Source: Sulfurimonas sp.
GTDB taxonomy: Bacteria; Campylobacterota; Campylobacteria; Campylobacterales; Sulfurimonadaceae
Assembly (NCBI GenBank): GCA_021157485.1
Contig: JAGGWO010000113.1
Location: forward strand, 1 to 6,758
DNA: 6,758 nucleotides
Direction of reading: 5' to 3'
A model generated the notes under the pieces. The model did not search any database, was not told the origin of the DNA, and saw nothing but the letters and a program-made list of their open reading frames with translations. Of the stretch, positions 1-5,944 are shown piece by piece; position 1 is the first letter of the stretch, and every line of letters begins with the position of its first letter. The position numbers and the translations under genes are program-made.

Positions 1-215
1 ATATCTACATAAGGGTTATACTTCGAATCCGACTTATCTAGAGTCCATCGGTGAAGCAGCCCGTCCTCTAAGAGGGGGTAAAACTTATGCTACTGCGTAA
101 GCTGGGCGGTAATTTGTATTGTTTGCGTTTAAGCAATTGTGAGCCGTGTAACGGAATTGCTCAGTCCGACATGCAGTTAGAAGCTACTTGATCCTGTCGA
201 AGCCAAGTCGTCCCC
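1..215 (-). ncRNA. ssrA: tmRNA (transfer-messenger RNA), 5' part, cut by the left window edge
   Basis: The tmRNA rescues stalled ribosomes with SmpB and adds a degradation tag to the unfinished protein. On the minus strand the RNA begins at 215 with GGGGACGACTTGGCTTCGAC, the 5' acceptor strand and D-arm-like segment usual for Campylobacterota tmRNA. Interleaved complementary segments follow (GAGC 162-159 with GCTC 144-141, AATT 158-155 with AATT 138-135), as expected of pseudoknot PK1. The tag reading frame then starts at a GCA resume codon (126-124), reads ANNTNYRPAYAVA and stops at TAA (87-85). Campylobacter jejuni, from memory, has a related tag (ANN...PAYAKAA). The 3' half, with the remaining pseudoknots and the tRNA-Ala-like acceptor, lies outside the window. 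The 5' end is set by similarity and could be off by a base or so. Confidence 0.93.
85..126 (-). other. tmRNA proteolysis-tag reading frame
   Basis: Within ssrA, the codons from GCA at 126-124 to GTA-GCA at 93-88 read ANNTNYRPAYAVA, followed by TAA at 87-85. By the usual mechanism an alanine carried by the tmRNA itself precedes these residues. The conserved N-terminal ANN and the small hydrophobic C-terminus (AYAVA) fit a ClpXP-type degron. The AAAC just before the resume codon matches the Campylobacter arrangement. The tag is unusual in ending AVA rather than the more familiar ALAA or AKAA. Confidence 0.88.
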
Positions 216-237
216 AAATAGTACAATACGTAAAGTC

Positions 238-246
238 ATTATATCA
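238..246 (-). promoter_or_regulatory. probable ssrA promoter, extended -10 box
   Basis: The minus strand reads TGATATAAT here: a perfect TATAAT (243-238) with the TG of an extended -10 (246-245). Transcription would begin near 231, giving a leader of about 15 bases before the mature 5' end at 215. This fits RNase P trimming, which is usual for tmRNA. No good -35 is seen at the right distance, common in Campylobacterota. A weaker TATTGT at 228-223 could instead start transcription at the mature end. Confidence 0.62.
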
Positions 247-288
247 AAAGTAATTTGTTAAGAATGTTAAAAAAAGGATTTGATATAA
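239..288. repeat. 10-base perfect inverted repeat between tRNA-Phe and ssrA
   Basis: TTATATCAAA at 239-248 is exactly complementary in reverse to TTTGATATAA at 279-288, with 30 bases between. The 239-248 arm overlaps the ssrA extended -10 box, and the other arm ends three bases from the tRNA-Phe 3' CCA. In a transcript reading through from tRNA-Phe the arms could pair as a stem with a large loop. In such AT-rich spacer it may also be chance. A run of seven A (269-275) lies in the loop. Confidence 0.5.
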
Positions 289-291
289 AGG

Positions 292-367
292 TGGTGGCCA
301 ATCTCGGAATCGAACCAAGGACACACTGATTTTCAGTCAGTTGCTCTACCGACTGAGCTAATTGGCC
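292..367 (-). tRNA. tRNA-Phe (anticodon GAA)
   Basis: A complete 76-base tRNA including an encoded CCA. The acceptor stem pairs GGCCAAT (367-361) with ATTGGCC (302-296), followed by discriminator A and CCA (294-292). The D-arm contains AGCTCAGTCGGTAGAGC. The anticodon stem ACTGA/TCAGT encloses the loop CTGAAAA, so the anticodon is GAA (334-332), decoding UUC and UUU. The T-arm has TTCGATT between CTTGG and CCGAG. It lies 62 bases downstream of the TRIC-family gene and 76 bases upstream of ssrA, on the same strand. Confidence 0.97.
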
Positions 368-385
368 ATACTTTTAAAGAGCGAA

Positions 386-391
386 ATTATA
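386..391 (-). promoter_or_regulatory. probable tRNA-Phe promoter, consensus -10 box
   Basis: The minus strand reads a perfect TATAAT here, 18 bases upstream of the mature tRNA 5' end. Transcription would start near 379 and give a leader of about 12 bases for RNase P to remove. No recognisable -35 hexamer is present at 16-18 bases. A weak GAGC/GCTC inverted repeat (380-383 with 392-395) flanks the box. It has no T-tract, so it is not a convincing terminator for the gene upstream. Confidence 0.6.
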
Positions 392-429
392 GCTCACAGG
401 TACTGAAAGTTAGCTTATATATTAAGAAA

Positions 430-1029
430 TTATTTTAAAGGGATAGACCAGTTTTTATAGTAGGCAACTATTCTAAGTGAGAAAGTCAAAAAGAAAAGAA
501 TTGAGATAGTTGTAAGAGAAATAAGATTGTATATATTTAAAAAGTATAGTATAAGACCAATAAGTAGTGAAATTGTCCCATAAAACCCAGTTTTTAGTAC
601 AAAAGGTACTTCATTTATTATCACGTCTCTAGCTATACCACCACCAACTGCAGTTATAAATGCCATAGAAATAACACCAGTCAAGTTAAAGTTATGCTCA
701 ATAGCAATAATAGCACCTGAAATACTAAATGATATAAGACCTATAGAGTCGCTAAGTATAAATAGCGCCTTATTTTCTATAGAGTTTCGTTTGTGAAATC
801 TGAATATTATGAGAAGTAATAAAACAGTGACTACAATCAGAGCGGGATAGTTATGAGAAAAGGTAAAAGGAACTTTATCAACTGCTATATCTCTCAGTAT
901 TCCCCCTCCAAGAGCTGTTAAAAATGTTGCGATTAATACTCCAAGTAAATCTAGCTTATTGCGTGAGGCTACAAAGAAACCACTCATTGTAAAGGCAATA
1001 ATACCGATATATTCAGTAATTTCAAACAT
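430..1029 (-). CDS. TRIC/UPF0126-family membrane protein (putative cation channel or glycine transporter)
   Basis: A 199-residue, almost wholly hydrophobic inner-membrane protein made of two homologous halves. Residues 5-47 (EYIGIIAFTMSG... GGGILRD) correspond to residues 93-135 (SDSIGLISFSISG... GGGIARD). The duplicated GGGxxRD motifs at 41-47 and 129-135 mark the UPF0126 family. Its bacterial members include trimeric intracellular cation (TRIC) channel homologues passing K+ or Na+; other members are annotated as glycine transporters, so the substrate here is uncertain. About seven membrane segments are expected, and the length is normal for the family. The ATG start overlaps the end of purN by eight bases, indicating co-transcription and coupled translation. 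A weak AGAAG lies upstream. A short basic tail follows the last helix. Confidence 0.88.
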   Translation of the reverse strand: MFEITEYIGIIAFTMSGFFVASRNKLDLLGVLIATFLTALGGGILRDIAVDKVPFTFSHNYPALIVVTVLLLLIIFRFHKRNSIENKALFILSDSIGLISFSISGAIIAIEHNFNLTGVISMAFITAVGGGIARDVIINEVPFVLKTGFYGTISLLIGLILYFLNIYNLISLTTISILFFLTFSLRIVAYYKNWSIPLK

Positions 1030-1579
1030 TTTTTAAAACTTCTACGATAGCAATTCTTTCAAGTTGTTTTATCTTTAACTCAAGACTATCAACACTTTCT
1101 CCTTGAGATAGAGTTAGCTTTTTTTGTAGAAGAATTTTACCCTTATCGTACTCTTCGCTAACCTCATGAACAGTTACACCACTCTCTTTTTCTGCATTTT
1201 TTATAACTGCTTCATGAACAAACTTTCCATACATACCCAAACCACCATATTTTGGCAGTAGTGATGGGTGAGAATTTAAAACTTTAAACTCATTTATAAT
1301 TTTAGAGGAGAGTTTTTTCATATAACCAGATAAAAATATATACTCGCACTCATGTTCTTTTAAAAGTGAGTACATCTTTTCATCAGGATTTTCATCAGTT
1401 TTTGAGTTTACAAGAAAGTTATTAAGATTATGTTGCTTAGCATTTTGAAGTACTACTGCGTTTGTATTGTTTGAGATAACGAGAGATATCTGAATATCTA
1501 GCTCTTTTTCTAGAATAGCTTTATAAATAGCACCAAATCCACTGCCATTATGTGAGGCAAGTATGCCTAACTTTTTCAT
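1022..1579 (-). CDS. purN: phosphoribosylglycinamide formyltransferase (GAR transformylase)
   Basis: Transfers the formyl group of 10-formyltetrahydrofolate to glycinamide ribonucleotide, the third step of de novo purine synthesis, in the cytoplasm. The 185-residue protein keeps the family's order. The N-terminal phosphate-binding turn is ASHNGSG (8-14). The catalytic block LNSHPSLLPKYGG (101-113) carries the essential Asn102 and His104. GVTVH lies at 134-138, and the catalytic Asp145 is in EYDKGKILL. These match E. coli Asn106, His108 and Asp144. It is shorter than E. coli PurN (212 residues), ending soon after the conserved core. The ATG overlaps the mraY stop by one base (TAATG) and no Shine-Dalgarno is seen, so translation probably depends on coupling to mraY. 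Its own 3' end overlaps the TRIC-family gene. Confidence 0.95.
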   Translation of the reverse strand: MKKLGILASHNGSGFGAIYKAILEKELDIQISLVISNNTNAVVLQNAKQHNLNNFLVNSKTDENPDEKMYSLLKEHECEYIFLSGYMKKLSSKIINEFKVLNSHPSLLPKYGGLGMYGKFVHEAVIKNAEKESGVTVHEVSEEYDKGKILLQKKLTLSQGESVDSLELKIKQLERIAIVEVLKNV

Positions 1580-2640
1580 TATCTGATTTTTAAACTAATC
1601 AGTGCGATAATATTTGAAAGTATTGCAATAATCCAAAAACGCACAATGATTTTATTTTCAGCCCACTGCTTCATCTCAAAGTGATGATGAATAGGAGCCA
1701 TCAAAAAGACTCTTTTTTTACGAAGTTTGTAAGAGCCGACTTGAAGTATTACAGAGAGTGTTTCTATTACAAAGATTGAACCAATAAGTAGTAGGAGGAT
1801 TTCACTTTTAGAGATGATAGCAAGGTATCCCAAAAATGCCCCAATAGTTAAAGAGCCACTATCTCCCATAAAAACTTCTGCAGGATGACAGTTATGCCAT
1901 AAAAATCCTGTAAGAGCACCCATAAGAGCACTTGCAATAATAGCAACTTCTCCAACGTCAAAGTTTGGCATAAGTAGGTATGAACTGATTTTTGCGTTTC
2001 CTGTGATGTATATGATAAAAGTTAGAGAGGTTAAAGCTACAATAGAAGGAACAGTTGCTAAACCATCAAGACCATCAGTTAAGTTTACTGCGTTTGATGT
2101 TGCAATAATTACTAGAATCCATAAAATAATAGAGAAAGCTCCCATATCAATAACAGGGGATTTTATAAATGGAACATACAAGTCAGTGTTGAAATCTGCA
2201 AAAAAGCATAAAAAACATGCAATGATAAGTGCTGAGATGATTTGTAGTATAAGTTTTGTTCTTGCTTTTAAACCCGCAAGATTTTCATGCTTTTTGATTT
2301 TTGCATAGTCATCTTGAAAACCGATAATTGTAAAAAGTACAAGTGTCAAGAGCCCACCAAGAGCGAAAACGTTAGAAAATTTTATAGTTAAAAGAGAAGC
2401 AAATATTGTAGCTGATATGAAAACAATTCCACCCATTGTAGGGGTAGAAGCTTTTTCTTTATGACGCTCAGGAGCCCACTCGTTGATAGGTTGAACACTA
2501 GAAGTTCTCTGTGCCCATCTTATGAATTTTGGAAGTAAAAATAGTGTGAAAAAAAGAGCAAGAAAAAAAGAGATACCAGCACGGATAGTTATATAGCCTA
2601 AAATATTTATATCAAGAATTTCATGTAACCAATATAGCAA
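1579..2640 (-). CDS. mraY: phospho-N-acetylmuramoyl-pentapeptide transferase (MraY)
   Basis: Integral membrane enzyme that transfers phospho-MurNAc-pentapeptide from UDP to undecaprenyl phosphate, forming lipid I, the first membrane step of peptidoglycan synthesis. The 353-residue length is typical. Conserved blocks are HKEKASTPTMGG (60-71), GFQDDYAK with Asp110-Asp111, NAVNLTDGLDGLA (183-195), FMGDSGSL with the Mg-binding Asp260, and MAPIHHHFE (314-322) with the three histidines. About ten transmembrane helices alternate with these loops. The chosen start is TTG at 2640-2638: it lies four bases after AGGAGA (2650-2645) and directly precedes the usual N-terminus. murD, a frequent partner, is not adjacent; purN follows instead with a one-base overlap. 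Confidence 0.97.
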   Translation of the reverse strand: MLYWLHEILDINILGYITIRAGISFFLALFFTLFLLPKFIRWAQRTSSVQPINEWAPERHKEKASTPTMGGIVFISATIFASLLTIKFSNVFALGGLLTLVLFTIIGFQDDYAKIKKHENLAGLKARTKLILQIISALIIACFLCFFADFNTDLYVPFIKSPVIDMGAFSIILWILVIIATSNAVNLTDGLDGLATVPSIVALTSLTFIIYITGNAKISSYLLMPNFDVGEVAIIASALMGALTGFLWHNCHPAEVFMGDSGSLTIGAFLGYLAIISKSEILLLLIGSIFVIETLSVILQVGSYKLRKKRVFLMAPIHHHFEMKQWAENKIIVRFWIIAILSNIIALISLKIR

Positions 2641-2644
2641 CGCA

Positions 2645-2650
2645 TCTCCT
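2645..2650 (-). promoter_or_regulatory. Shine-Dalgarno deciding the TTG start of mraY
   Basis: AGGAGA on the minus strand, four bases before TTG (2640-2638). It is the strongest ribosome binding site among the leftward genes, and no in-frame ATG fits at a suitable distance. Confidence 0.8.
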
Positions 2651-2681
2651 GTAAAAGTTTATCTTGTAAATTAAAAATGGC

Positions 2682-2687
2682 ATTATA
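2682..2687 (-). promoter_or_regulatory. probable mraY promoter, consensus -10 box
   Basis: A perfect TATAAT on the minus strand lies in the 69-base gap between the membrane-protein gene and mraY. Transcription would start near 2675, leaving a leader of about 35 bases before the mraY start. A -35 hexamer is not clear. The box would let mraY-purN-TRIC be expressed independently of the ABC pair upstream. No terminator hairpin with a T-tract is seen in this gap, so read-through is also possible. Confidence 0.5.
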
Positions 2688-2709
2688 GTAGAAATCTATT
2701 AATGAATAA

Positions 2710-3669
2710 CTATAACCAGACACCATTGTTTATATAATAGATTGCAGGGTATAAGCTAACAAGTAAAACATAAAGAAAATTAAAAAGAATAGATTTTTTA
2801 TAGTTTTTAATTCTGTTTTCATATGATGTAGGAATAAACCCCGCTATAATACCGTAAAATGTTCCACTAAACAGGAGTATATACAGAAGATAACCAACAT
2901 AATAATAATCGCTCTGTAAAAAACAAAATGGGCAGTGATGAGATGGAAGTTCATAGATATACGTTCCAAAGAATGTAATCAAAGTGACGATAGATATTAG
3001 TATGAAAAATATATTAGAAATTGCAAAAGCGTAGTTGCGTTTTAGAAAATAAAATATTAAAATAAGGGCAAAAACACCATAAAACATACTTAGTAGAAGT
3101 GTAGGACTCATAGCAAATATTTGTGAGATATATGAGCTTGCAGAACTTGAGTATATCGTTCCGCAACAACTTACAATCTCATTTAAATCTATTGAGCTAA
3201 ACATAACTCCCTCAACAATTAATTCACTTAAAAAAAGAAAAAATGCAACTATGAAAAATCCAAACTTTGCCTTTGTATAAGGTTGATTTTCATGTTTCAT
3301 ATCTTCGGAGTGCAGTGCTAACCAATATGCGAAAATATATAAGTTTATAATTTTGAGTATAAAAAGATAGTTTCCATAGTCTGTAGCATCAACAACTCCT
3401 GCACCACACATTGCACCGGTTAAAATATTTGATATTTTGTCTAACGTAAAGATGAAAAATAGAAATAGTGGTACTTTTATTATAAAGATATATTTTATGA
3501 TTGTAGCCGTTAGGTAACTCTGTTTTTCAAGTGTGTATTGAAGTGTTGAAGTAGAGTTGATATCCCATTTTAAAAAAATTCTAATGCTTAAAAAAAATGC
3601 AATTATTGAGAAAAGTGCAAAGATGACATTTAAAATAAGTATAGTTAAAACTTCAGGGATTAAAATCAT
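2710..3669 (-). CDS. unrecognised eight-helix membrane protein with three cysteine motifs, partner of the adjacent ABC ATPase
   Basis: I do not recognise this 319-residue protein. Hydrophobicity suggests eight membrane helices at about 8-33, 56-76, 100-119, 134-155, 184-209, 213-238, 257-279 and 294-314. Its only five cysteines lie in three motifs: MCGAG (Cys88), SCCG (Cys168-169) and HHCPFC (Cys246, Cys249). These occupy the loops between helices 2-3, 4-5 and 6-7, which share one face. The opposite loops are basic (for example Lys210-Arg211 and the stretch Arg286-Lys292), so by the positive-inside rule the cysteines face the periplasm. Metal binding or thiol redox chemistry is plausible but unproven. 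There is no FtsX/MacB permease domain and no cleavable signal peptide. The ATG overlaps the ATPase stop by four bases (ATGA), implying coupled translation and a shared function. Confidence 0.85.
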   Translation of the reverse strand: MILIPEVLTILILNVIFALFSIIAFFLSIRIFLKWDINSTSTLQYTLEKQSYLTATIIKYIFIIKVPLFLFFIFTLDKISNILTGAMCGAGVVDATDYGNYLFILKIINLYIFAYWLALHSEDMKHENQPYTKAKFGFFIVAFFLFLSELIVEGVMFSSIDLNEIVSCCGTIYSSSASSYISQIFAMSPTLLLSMFYGVFALILIFYFLKRNYAFAISNIFFILISIVTLITFFGTYIYELPSHHCPFCFLQSDYYYVGYLLYILLFSGTFYGIIAGFIPTSYENRIKNYKKSILFNFLYVLLVSLYPAIYYINNGVWL

Positions 3670-4337
3670 ATAGTGATTGTTCCATTACTAACTTGAATCT
3701 CTCTATCTACAAAATCAAGGTTAAAAAATAGTGGATCATGTGTCGCAACAACAATAGTTTTTCCTGCATTTTTTAGCTCTTTTAAAATTTGTATAAAATG
3801 AAGTGAAAGTTTTTCATCTAAGTTGGCAGTAGGTTCATCAGCTATTATAATTTTTGGATTGTTTACATTTGCTCTAGCAATTGCAACACGCTGCTGCTCT
3901 CCACCTGAGAGATTTTTAACTAAAGTCTCTTTTTTATGAGATATTTTAAACTTTTCCATAACCAAATCTAGCTTTTTGTCTAACTCATCAGCATCGGGAT
4001 TGAGTGGAATAAGAGGAAGTAAGATGTTCTCCTTAACAGTTATATCTGCTATAAGATTATACTTTTGAAATATAAATCCTATGTTATCTCGTCTATATAT
4101 AGATGCAAAATTATCTGGTAGTTTAGATATTTTTTTGTTGTCAACTATAACTTCACCACTTGTTGGTTTATTCAGAGCTGCGATGAGTGAGAGAATTGTA
4201 CTTTTTCCGCTTCCGCTAGAACCTTTTAAGATAATAAGCTCACCTTCATTAATAGATAAATTTATATCTTTTAGGGCTACAACTTGGTCATTTTTATTGA
4301 GGTCATATATTTTAGTAATATTTTTTAGTTCTATCAT
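3666..4337 (-). CDS. LolD/MacB-type ABC transporter ATP-binding protein
   Basis: A single cytoplasmic nucleotide-binding domain of 223 residues that would power a membrane partner. All ABC motifs are intact: Walker A GSSGSGKST (39-47), Q-loop FQKYNLI with Gln91, signature LSGGEQQR (143-150), Walker B IIIADEP (163-169) with Glu168, D-loop NLD (172-174), and switch His200 in ATHD. The N-terminus MIELKNITKIY, the length and the QKYNLI Q-loop are typical of the LolD/MacB/FtsE group, which normally drives FtsX-fold permeases in extrusion or mechanotransmission. No such permease is next to it. Downstream, overlapping by four bases, is an eight-helix cysteine-motif protein instead. The ATG start at 4337-4335 faces gpmI across 101 bases, and no clear Shine-Dalgarno precedes it. 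The substrate cannot be told from sequence. Confidence 0.92.
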   Translation of the reverse strand: MIELKNITKIYDLNKNDQVVALKDINLSINEGELIILKGSSGSGKSTILSLIAALNKPTSGEVIVDNKKISKLPDNFASIYRRDNIGFIFQKYNLIADITVKENILLPLIPLNPDADELDKKLDLVMEKFKISHKKETLVKNLSGGEQQRVAIARANVNNPKIIIADEPTANLDEKLSLHFIQILKELKNAGKTIVVATHDPLFFNLDFVDREIQVSNGTITI

Positions 4338-4354
4338 GGTCGCAGATTCTATCT

Positions 4355-4360
4355 ATATTA
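4355..4360 (-). promoter_or_regulatory. possible -10 box for the ABC ATPase gene
   Basis: TAATAT on the minus strand lies 17 bases upstream of the ATPase ATG, which would give a leader of only about 10 bases. An alternative is TATACT at 4409-4404 on the minus strand, which overlaps the rightward gpmI -10 box and would give a leader of about 60 bases. Neither has a clear -35. Confidence 0.3.
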
Positions 4361-4405
4361 TCTTTATGTTTGACTAAATGTAGAAATAGATTATTAAACT
4401 TGTAG

Positions 4406-4411
4406 TATAAT
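4406..4411 (+). promoter_or_regulatory. probable gpmI promoter, consensus -10 box
   Basis: A perfect TATAAT lies 27 bases upstream of the TTG start, so transcription would begin near 4418 with a leader of about 20 bases that contains the AGGA ribosome binding site. No -35 matches at 17 bases. A second candidate is TTGACT (4370-4375) with TATTAA (4392-4397), spaced by 16 bases. Confidence 0.5.
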
Positions 4412-4428
4412 AATGAGAATTGAACAAT

Positions 4429-4432
4429 AGGA
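4429..4432 (+). promoter_or_regulatory. Shine-Dalgarno deciding the TTG start of gpmI
   Basis: AGGA six bases before TTG (4439-4441). It supports the TTG as the true start, which yields the expected N-terminus MSKKAILVITDG. Confidence 0.65.
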
Positions 4433-4438
4433 ATAAAG

Positions 4439-5914
4439 TTGAGTAAAAAAGCAATTTTAGTTATCACAGATGGTATTGGTTACTCTGCAAAGACAGAGAA
4501 TAATGCATTTTATAATGCAAACAAGCCAACTTATGACAAACTCTTTCGTGAGACACCGCACTCTTTAATAAATACTTCTGGACTAAGTGTTGGTCTTCCT
4601 GAGGGTCAAATGGGCAACTCAGAAGTTGGGCATATGAGTATAGGAAGTGGTCGAGTTTTATATCAGGATTTGGTAAAAATCTCTTTAGCCCTTTCAGAAA
4701 ATAGAATGGAGTCAAATCCAGAATTGCAAGCTCTGCTTGAAAAGTCTGATAGATTACACTTAATTGGTCTGATGAGTGATGGTGGTGTTCACTCACATAT
4801 AGATCACTTTATGGGTATCGCTGAGATAGCTGCAAAAAATGACAAAGAGGTTTTTTTACATCTTATAACTGATGGCAGAGATGTCTCTCCAACTTCTGCA
4901 CAAAAGTATATAGATATAGTGGAAAAACACACAAGTGATAAAATCAAAATTGCAACGATTTCTGGACGTTTTTACTCTATGGACAGAGATAACCGTTGGT
5001 CAAGAGTTCAACGTGGATACGAAGCAATGGTAAACGCAACTCCAAAGAGTGACTTTGATCCTGCTGGATATATTGGACACTCTTACTCACTTGGTGAGAC
5101 AGATGAGTTTGTTGAGCCTGCTGCGTTTGATGGTTATGACGGCATGAAAGATGGTGATAGTGTTTTAACTATAAACTTTAGAAGTGACAGAATGAGAGAG
5201 ATGGTTACGGCTCTAGGTTCTTCTGATTTTAATGGGTTTACTAGAAAATATGTACAGTTAAATATTGCAACGATTACAGAGTATGATAAAAGCTTCTCTT
5301 ATCCAGTGCTATTTAAAAAAGAGCCTCCAAAAAATACTCTTGCTGAAGTTATTTCAAAAGAGGGTTTAAAACAACTTCACACTGCTGAAACTGAAAAGTA
5401 TGCTCACGTCACTTTCTTTTTAAATGGTGGAATTGATGAGCCGTATGAAAATGAAACACGTGTTTTAATTCCATCTCCTGATGTTAAAACTTATGATGAA
5501 AAACCTGATATGAGTGCTGCTGAAGTGGGTCATGCTGTTTTAAAAGCTATGGATGCCGAGTATGACTTCATTGTTGTAAATTTTGCAAATGGCGATATGG
5601 TCGGACATACAGGTGATTTTGAAGCGGCCAAACTTGCTGTAACGGCAGTTGATGAGCAGTTGGGACTTATAGTTGAAAAAGCAAAAAAGAATGATTACGC
5701 TTTAGTTATTACTTCAGATCATGGAAATTGTGAAGAGATGAAAGATGACGAGGGTAATGTTTTGACAAATCATACAGTAGGTAAGGTTTGGTGTTTTGTT
5801 CAAGCTGATGGAGTTACAAAAGTAGAAGCTGGTGGACTCAATAATATCGCGCCAACAGTTTTAAAGCTTATGGATATAGAAATTCCATCTGAGATGGATC
5901 ATAGTTTAATATAG
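4439..5914 (+). CDS. gpmI: 2,3-bisphosphoglycerate-independent phosphoglycerate mutase
   Basis: Interconverts 3- and 2-phosphoglycerate in glycolysis and gluconeogenesis through a phosphoserine intermediate, using two metal ions (usually Mn2+). The 491-residue protein has the alkaline-phosphatase-like core with a large inserted domain. Motifs are ITDGIG with metal-binding Asp11, GQMGNSEVGH with nucleophile Ser61, TDGRDVSP, GRFYSMDRDNRW and NFRSDRMREM for substrate binding, FFLNGG, ANGDMVGHTG with Asp386 and His390, SDHGNCEEM with Asp427 and His428, and NHT with His445. The set is complete, so the enzyme should be active. It starts with TTG after AGGA. The next gene, fabG, begins 30 bases downstream without a visible terminator, suggesting an operon. 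Confidence 0.97.
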   Translation: MSKKAILVITDGIGYSAKTENNAFYNANKPTYDKLFRETPHSLINTSGLSVGLPEGQMGNSEVGHMSIGSGRVLYQDLVKISLALSENRMESNPELQALLEKSDRLHLIGLMSDGGVHSHIDHFMGIAEIAAKNDKEVFLHLITDGRDVSPTSAQKYIDIVEKHTSDKIKIATISGRFYSMDRDNRWSRVQRGYEAMVNATPKSDFDPAGYIGHSYSLGETDEFVEPAAFDGYDGMKDGDSVLTINFRSDRMREMVTALGSSDFNGFTRKYVQLNIATITEYDKSFSYPVLFKKEPPKNTLAEVISKEGLKQLHTAETEKYAHVTFFLNGGIDEPYENETRVLIPSPDVKTYDEKPDMSAAEVGHAVLKAMDAEYDFIVVNFANGDMVGHTGDFEAAKLAVTAVDEQLGLIVEKAKKNDYALVITSDHGNCEEMKDDEGNVLTNHTVGKVWCFVQADGVTKVEAGGLNNIAPTVLKLMDIEIPSEMDHSLI

Positions 5915-5934
5915 ATACAATTTAAATTTAATAT

Positions 5935-5939
5935 AGGAG
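5935..5939 (+). promoter_or_regulatory. Shine-Dalgarno deciding the TTG start of fabG
   Basis: AGGAG five bases before TTG (5945-5947). It fixes the start of fabG at this non-ATG codon, which gives the family's usual N-terminus shortly before the TGSSRGIG motif. Confidence 0.8.
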
Positions 5940-5944
5940 TTCGT

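Noticed and set aside
2..100. Plus-strand open stretch ending at TAA 98-100 (ends ARPLRGGKTYATA), at first resembling the C-terminus of a transposon TnpB-type protein with a structured RNA downstream.
   Set aside because: The opposite strand reads as a canonical tmRNA 5' region with PK1-like pairing and a tag frame, which explains the whole 1-215 stretch. The plus-strand frame is a shadow.
135..162. GAGCCGTGT segment resembling the start of a group II intron domain V.
   Set aside because: It lacks the paired second half and bulge of domain V; its complementary segments instead form the tmRNA PK1 pseudoknot.
269..275. Run of seven T on the minus strand 16 bases beyond the tRNA-Phe CCA end as a tRNA terminator.
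   Set aside because: No GC-rich hairpin directly precedes the run, so a terminator cannot be supported.
2003..2308. Plus-strand open frame of 101 codons.
   Set aside because: It lies wholly inside mraY on the opposite strand, shows no family motif and has no good ribosome site; it is a shadow of a strongly conserved gene.
2689..2698. Small palindrome TAGA-AA-TCTA upstream of mraY as a possible terminator.
   Set aside because: A four-pair AT-rich stem with a two-base loop and no T-tract cannot act as an intrinsic terminator.
4081..4377. Plus-strand open frame of 98 codons.
   Set aside because: It is antisense to the N-terminal half of the ABC ATPase, whose motifs are intact, and it has no recognisable product.
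4464..4796. Minus-strand open frame of 110 codons with an eye-catching MSEHHHHSS start.
   Set aside because: It is antisense to the start of gpmI. The histidine run is the complement of the GATGAGTGATGGTGGTGTTC stretch that encodes part of gpmI, not evidence of a metal-binding protein.
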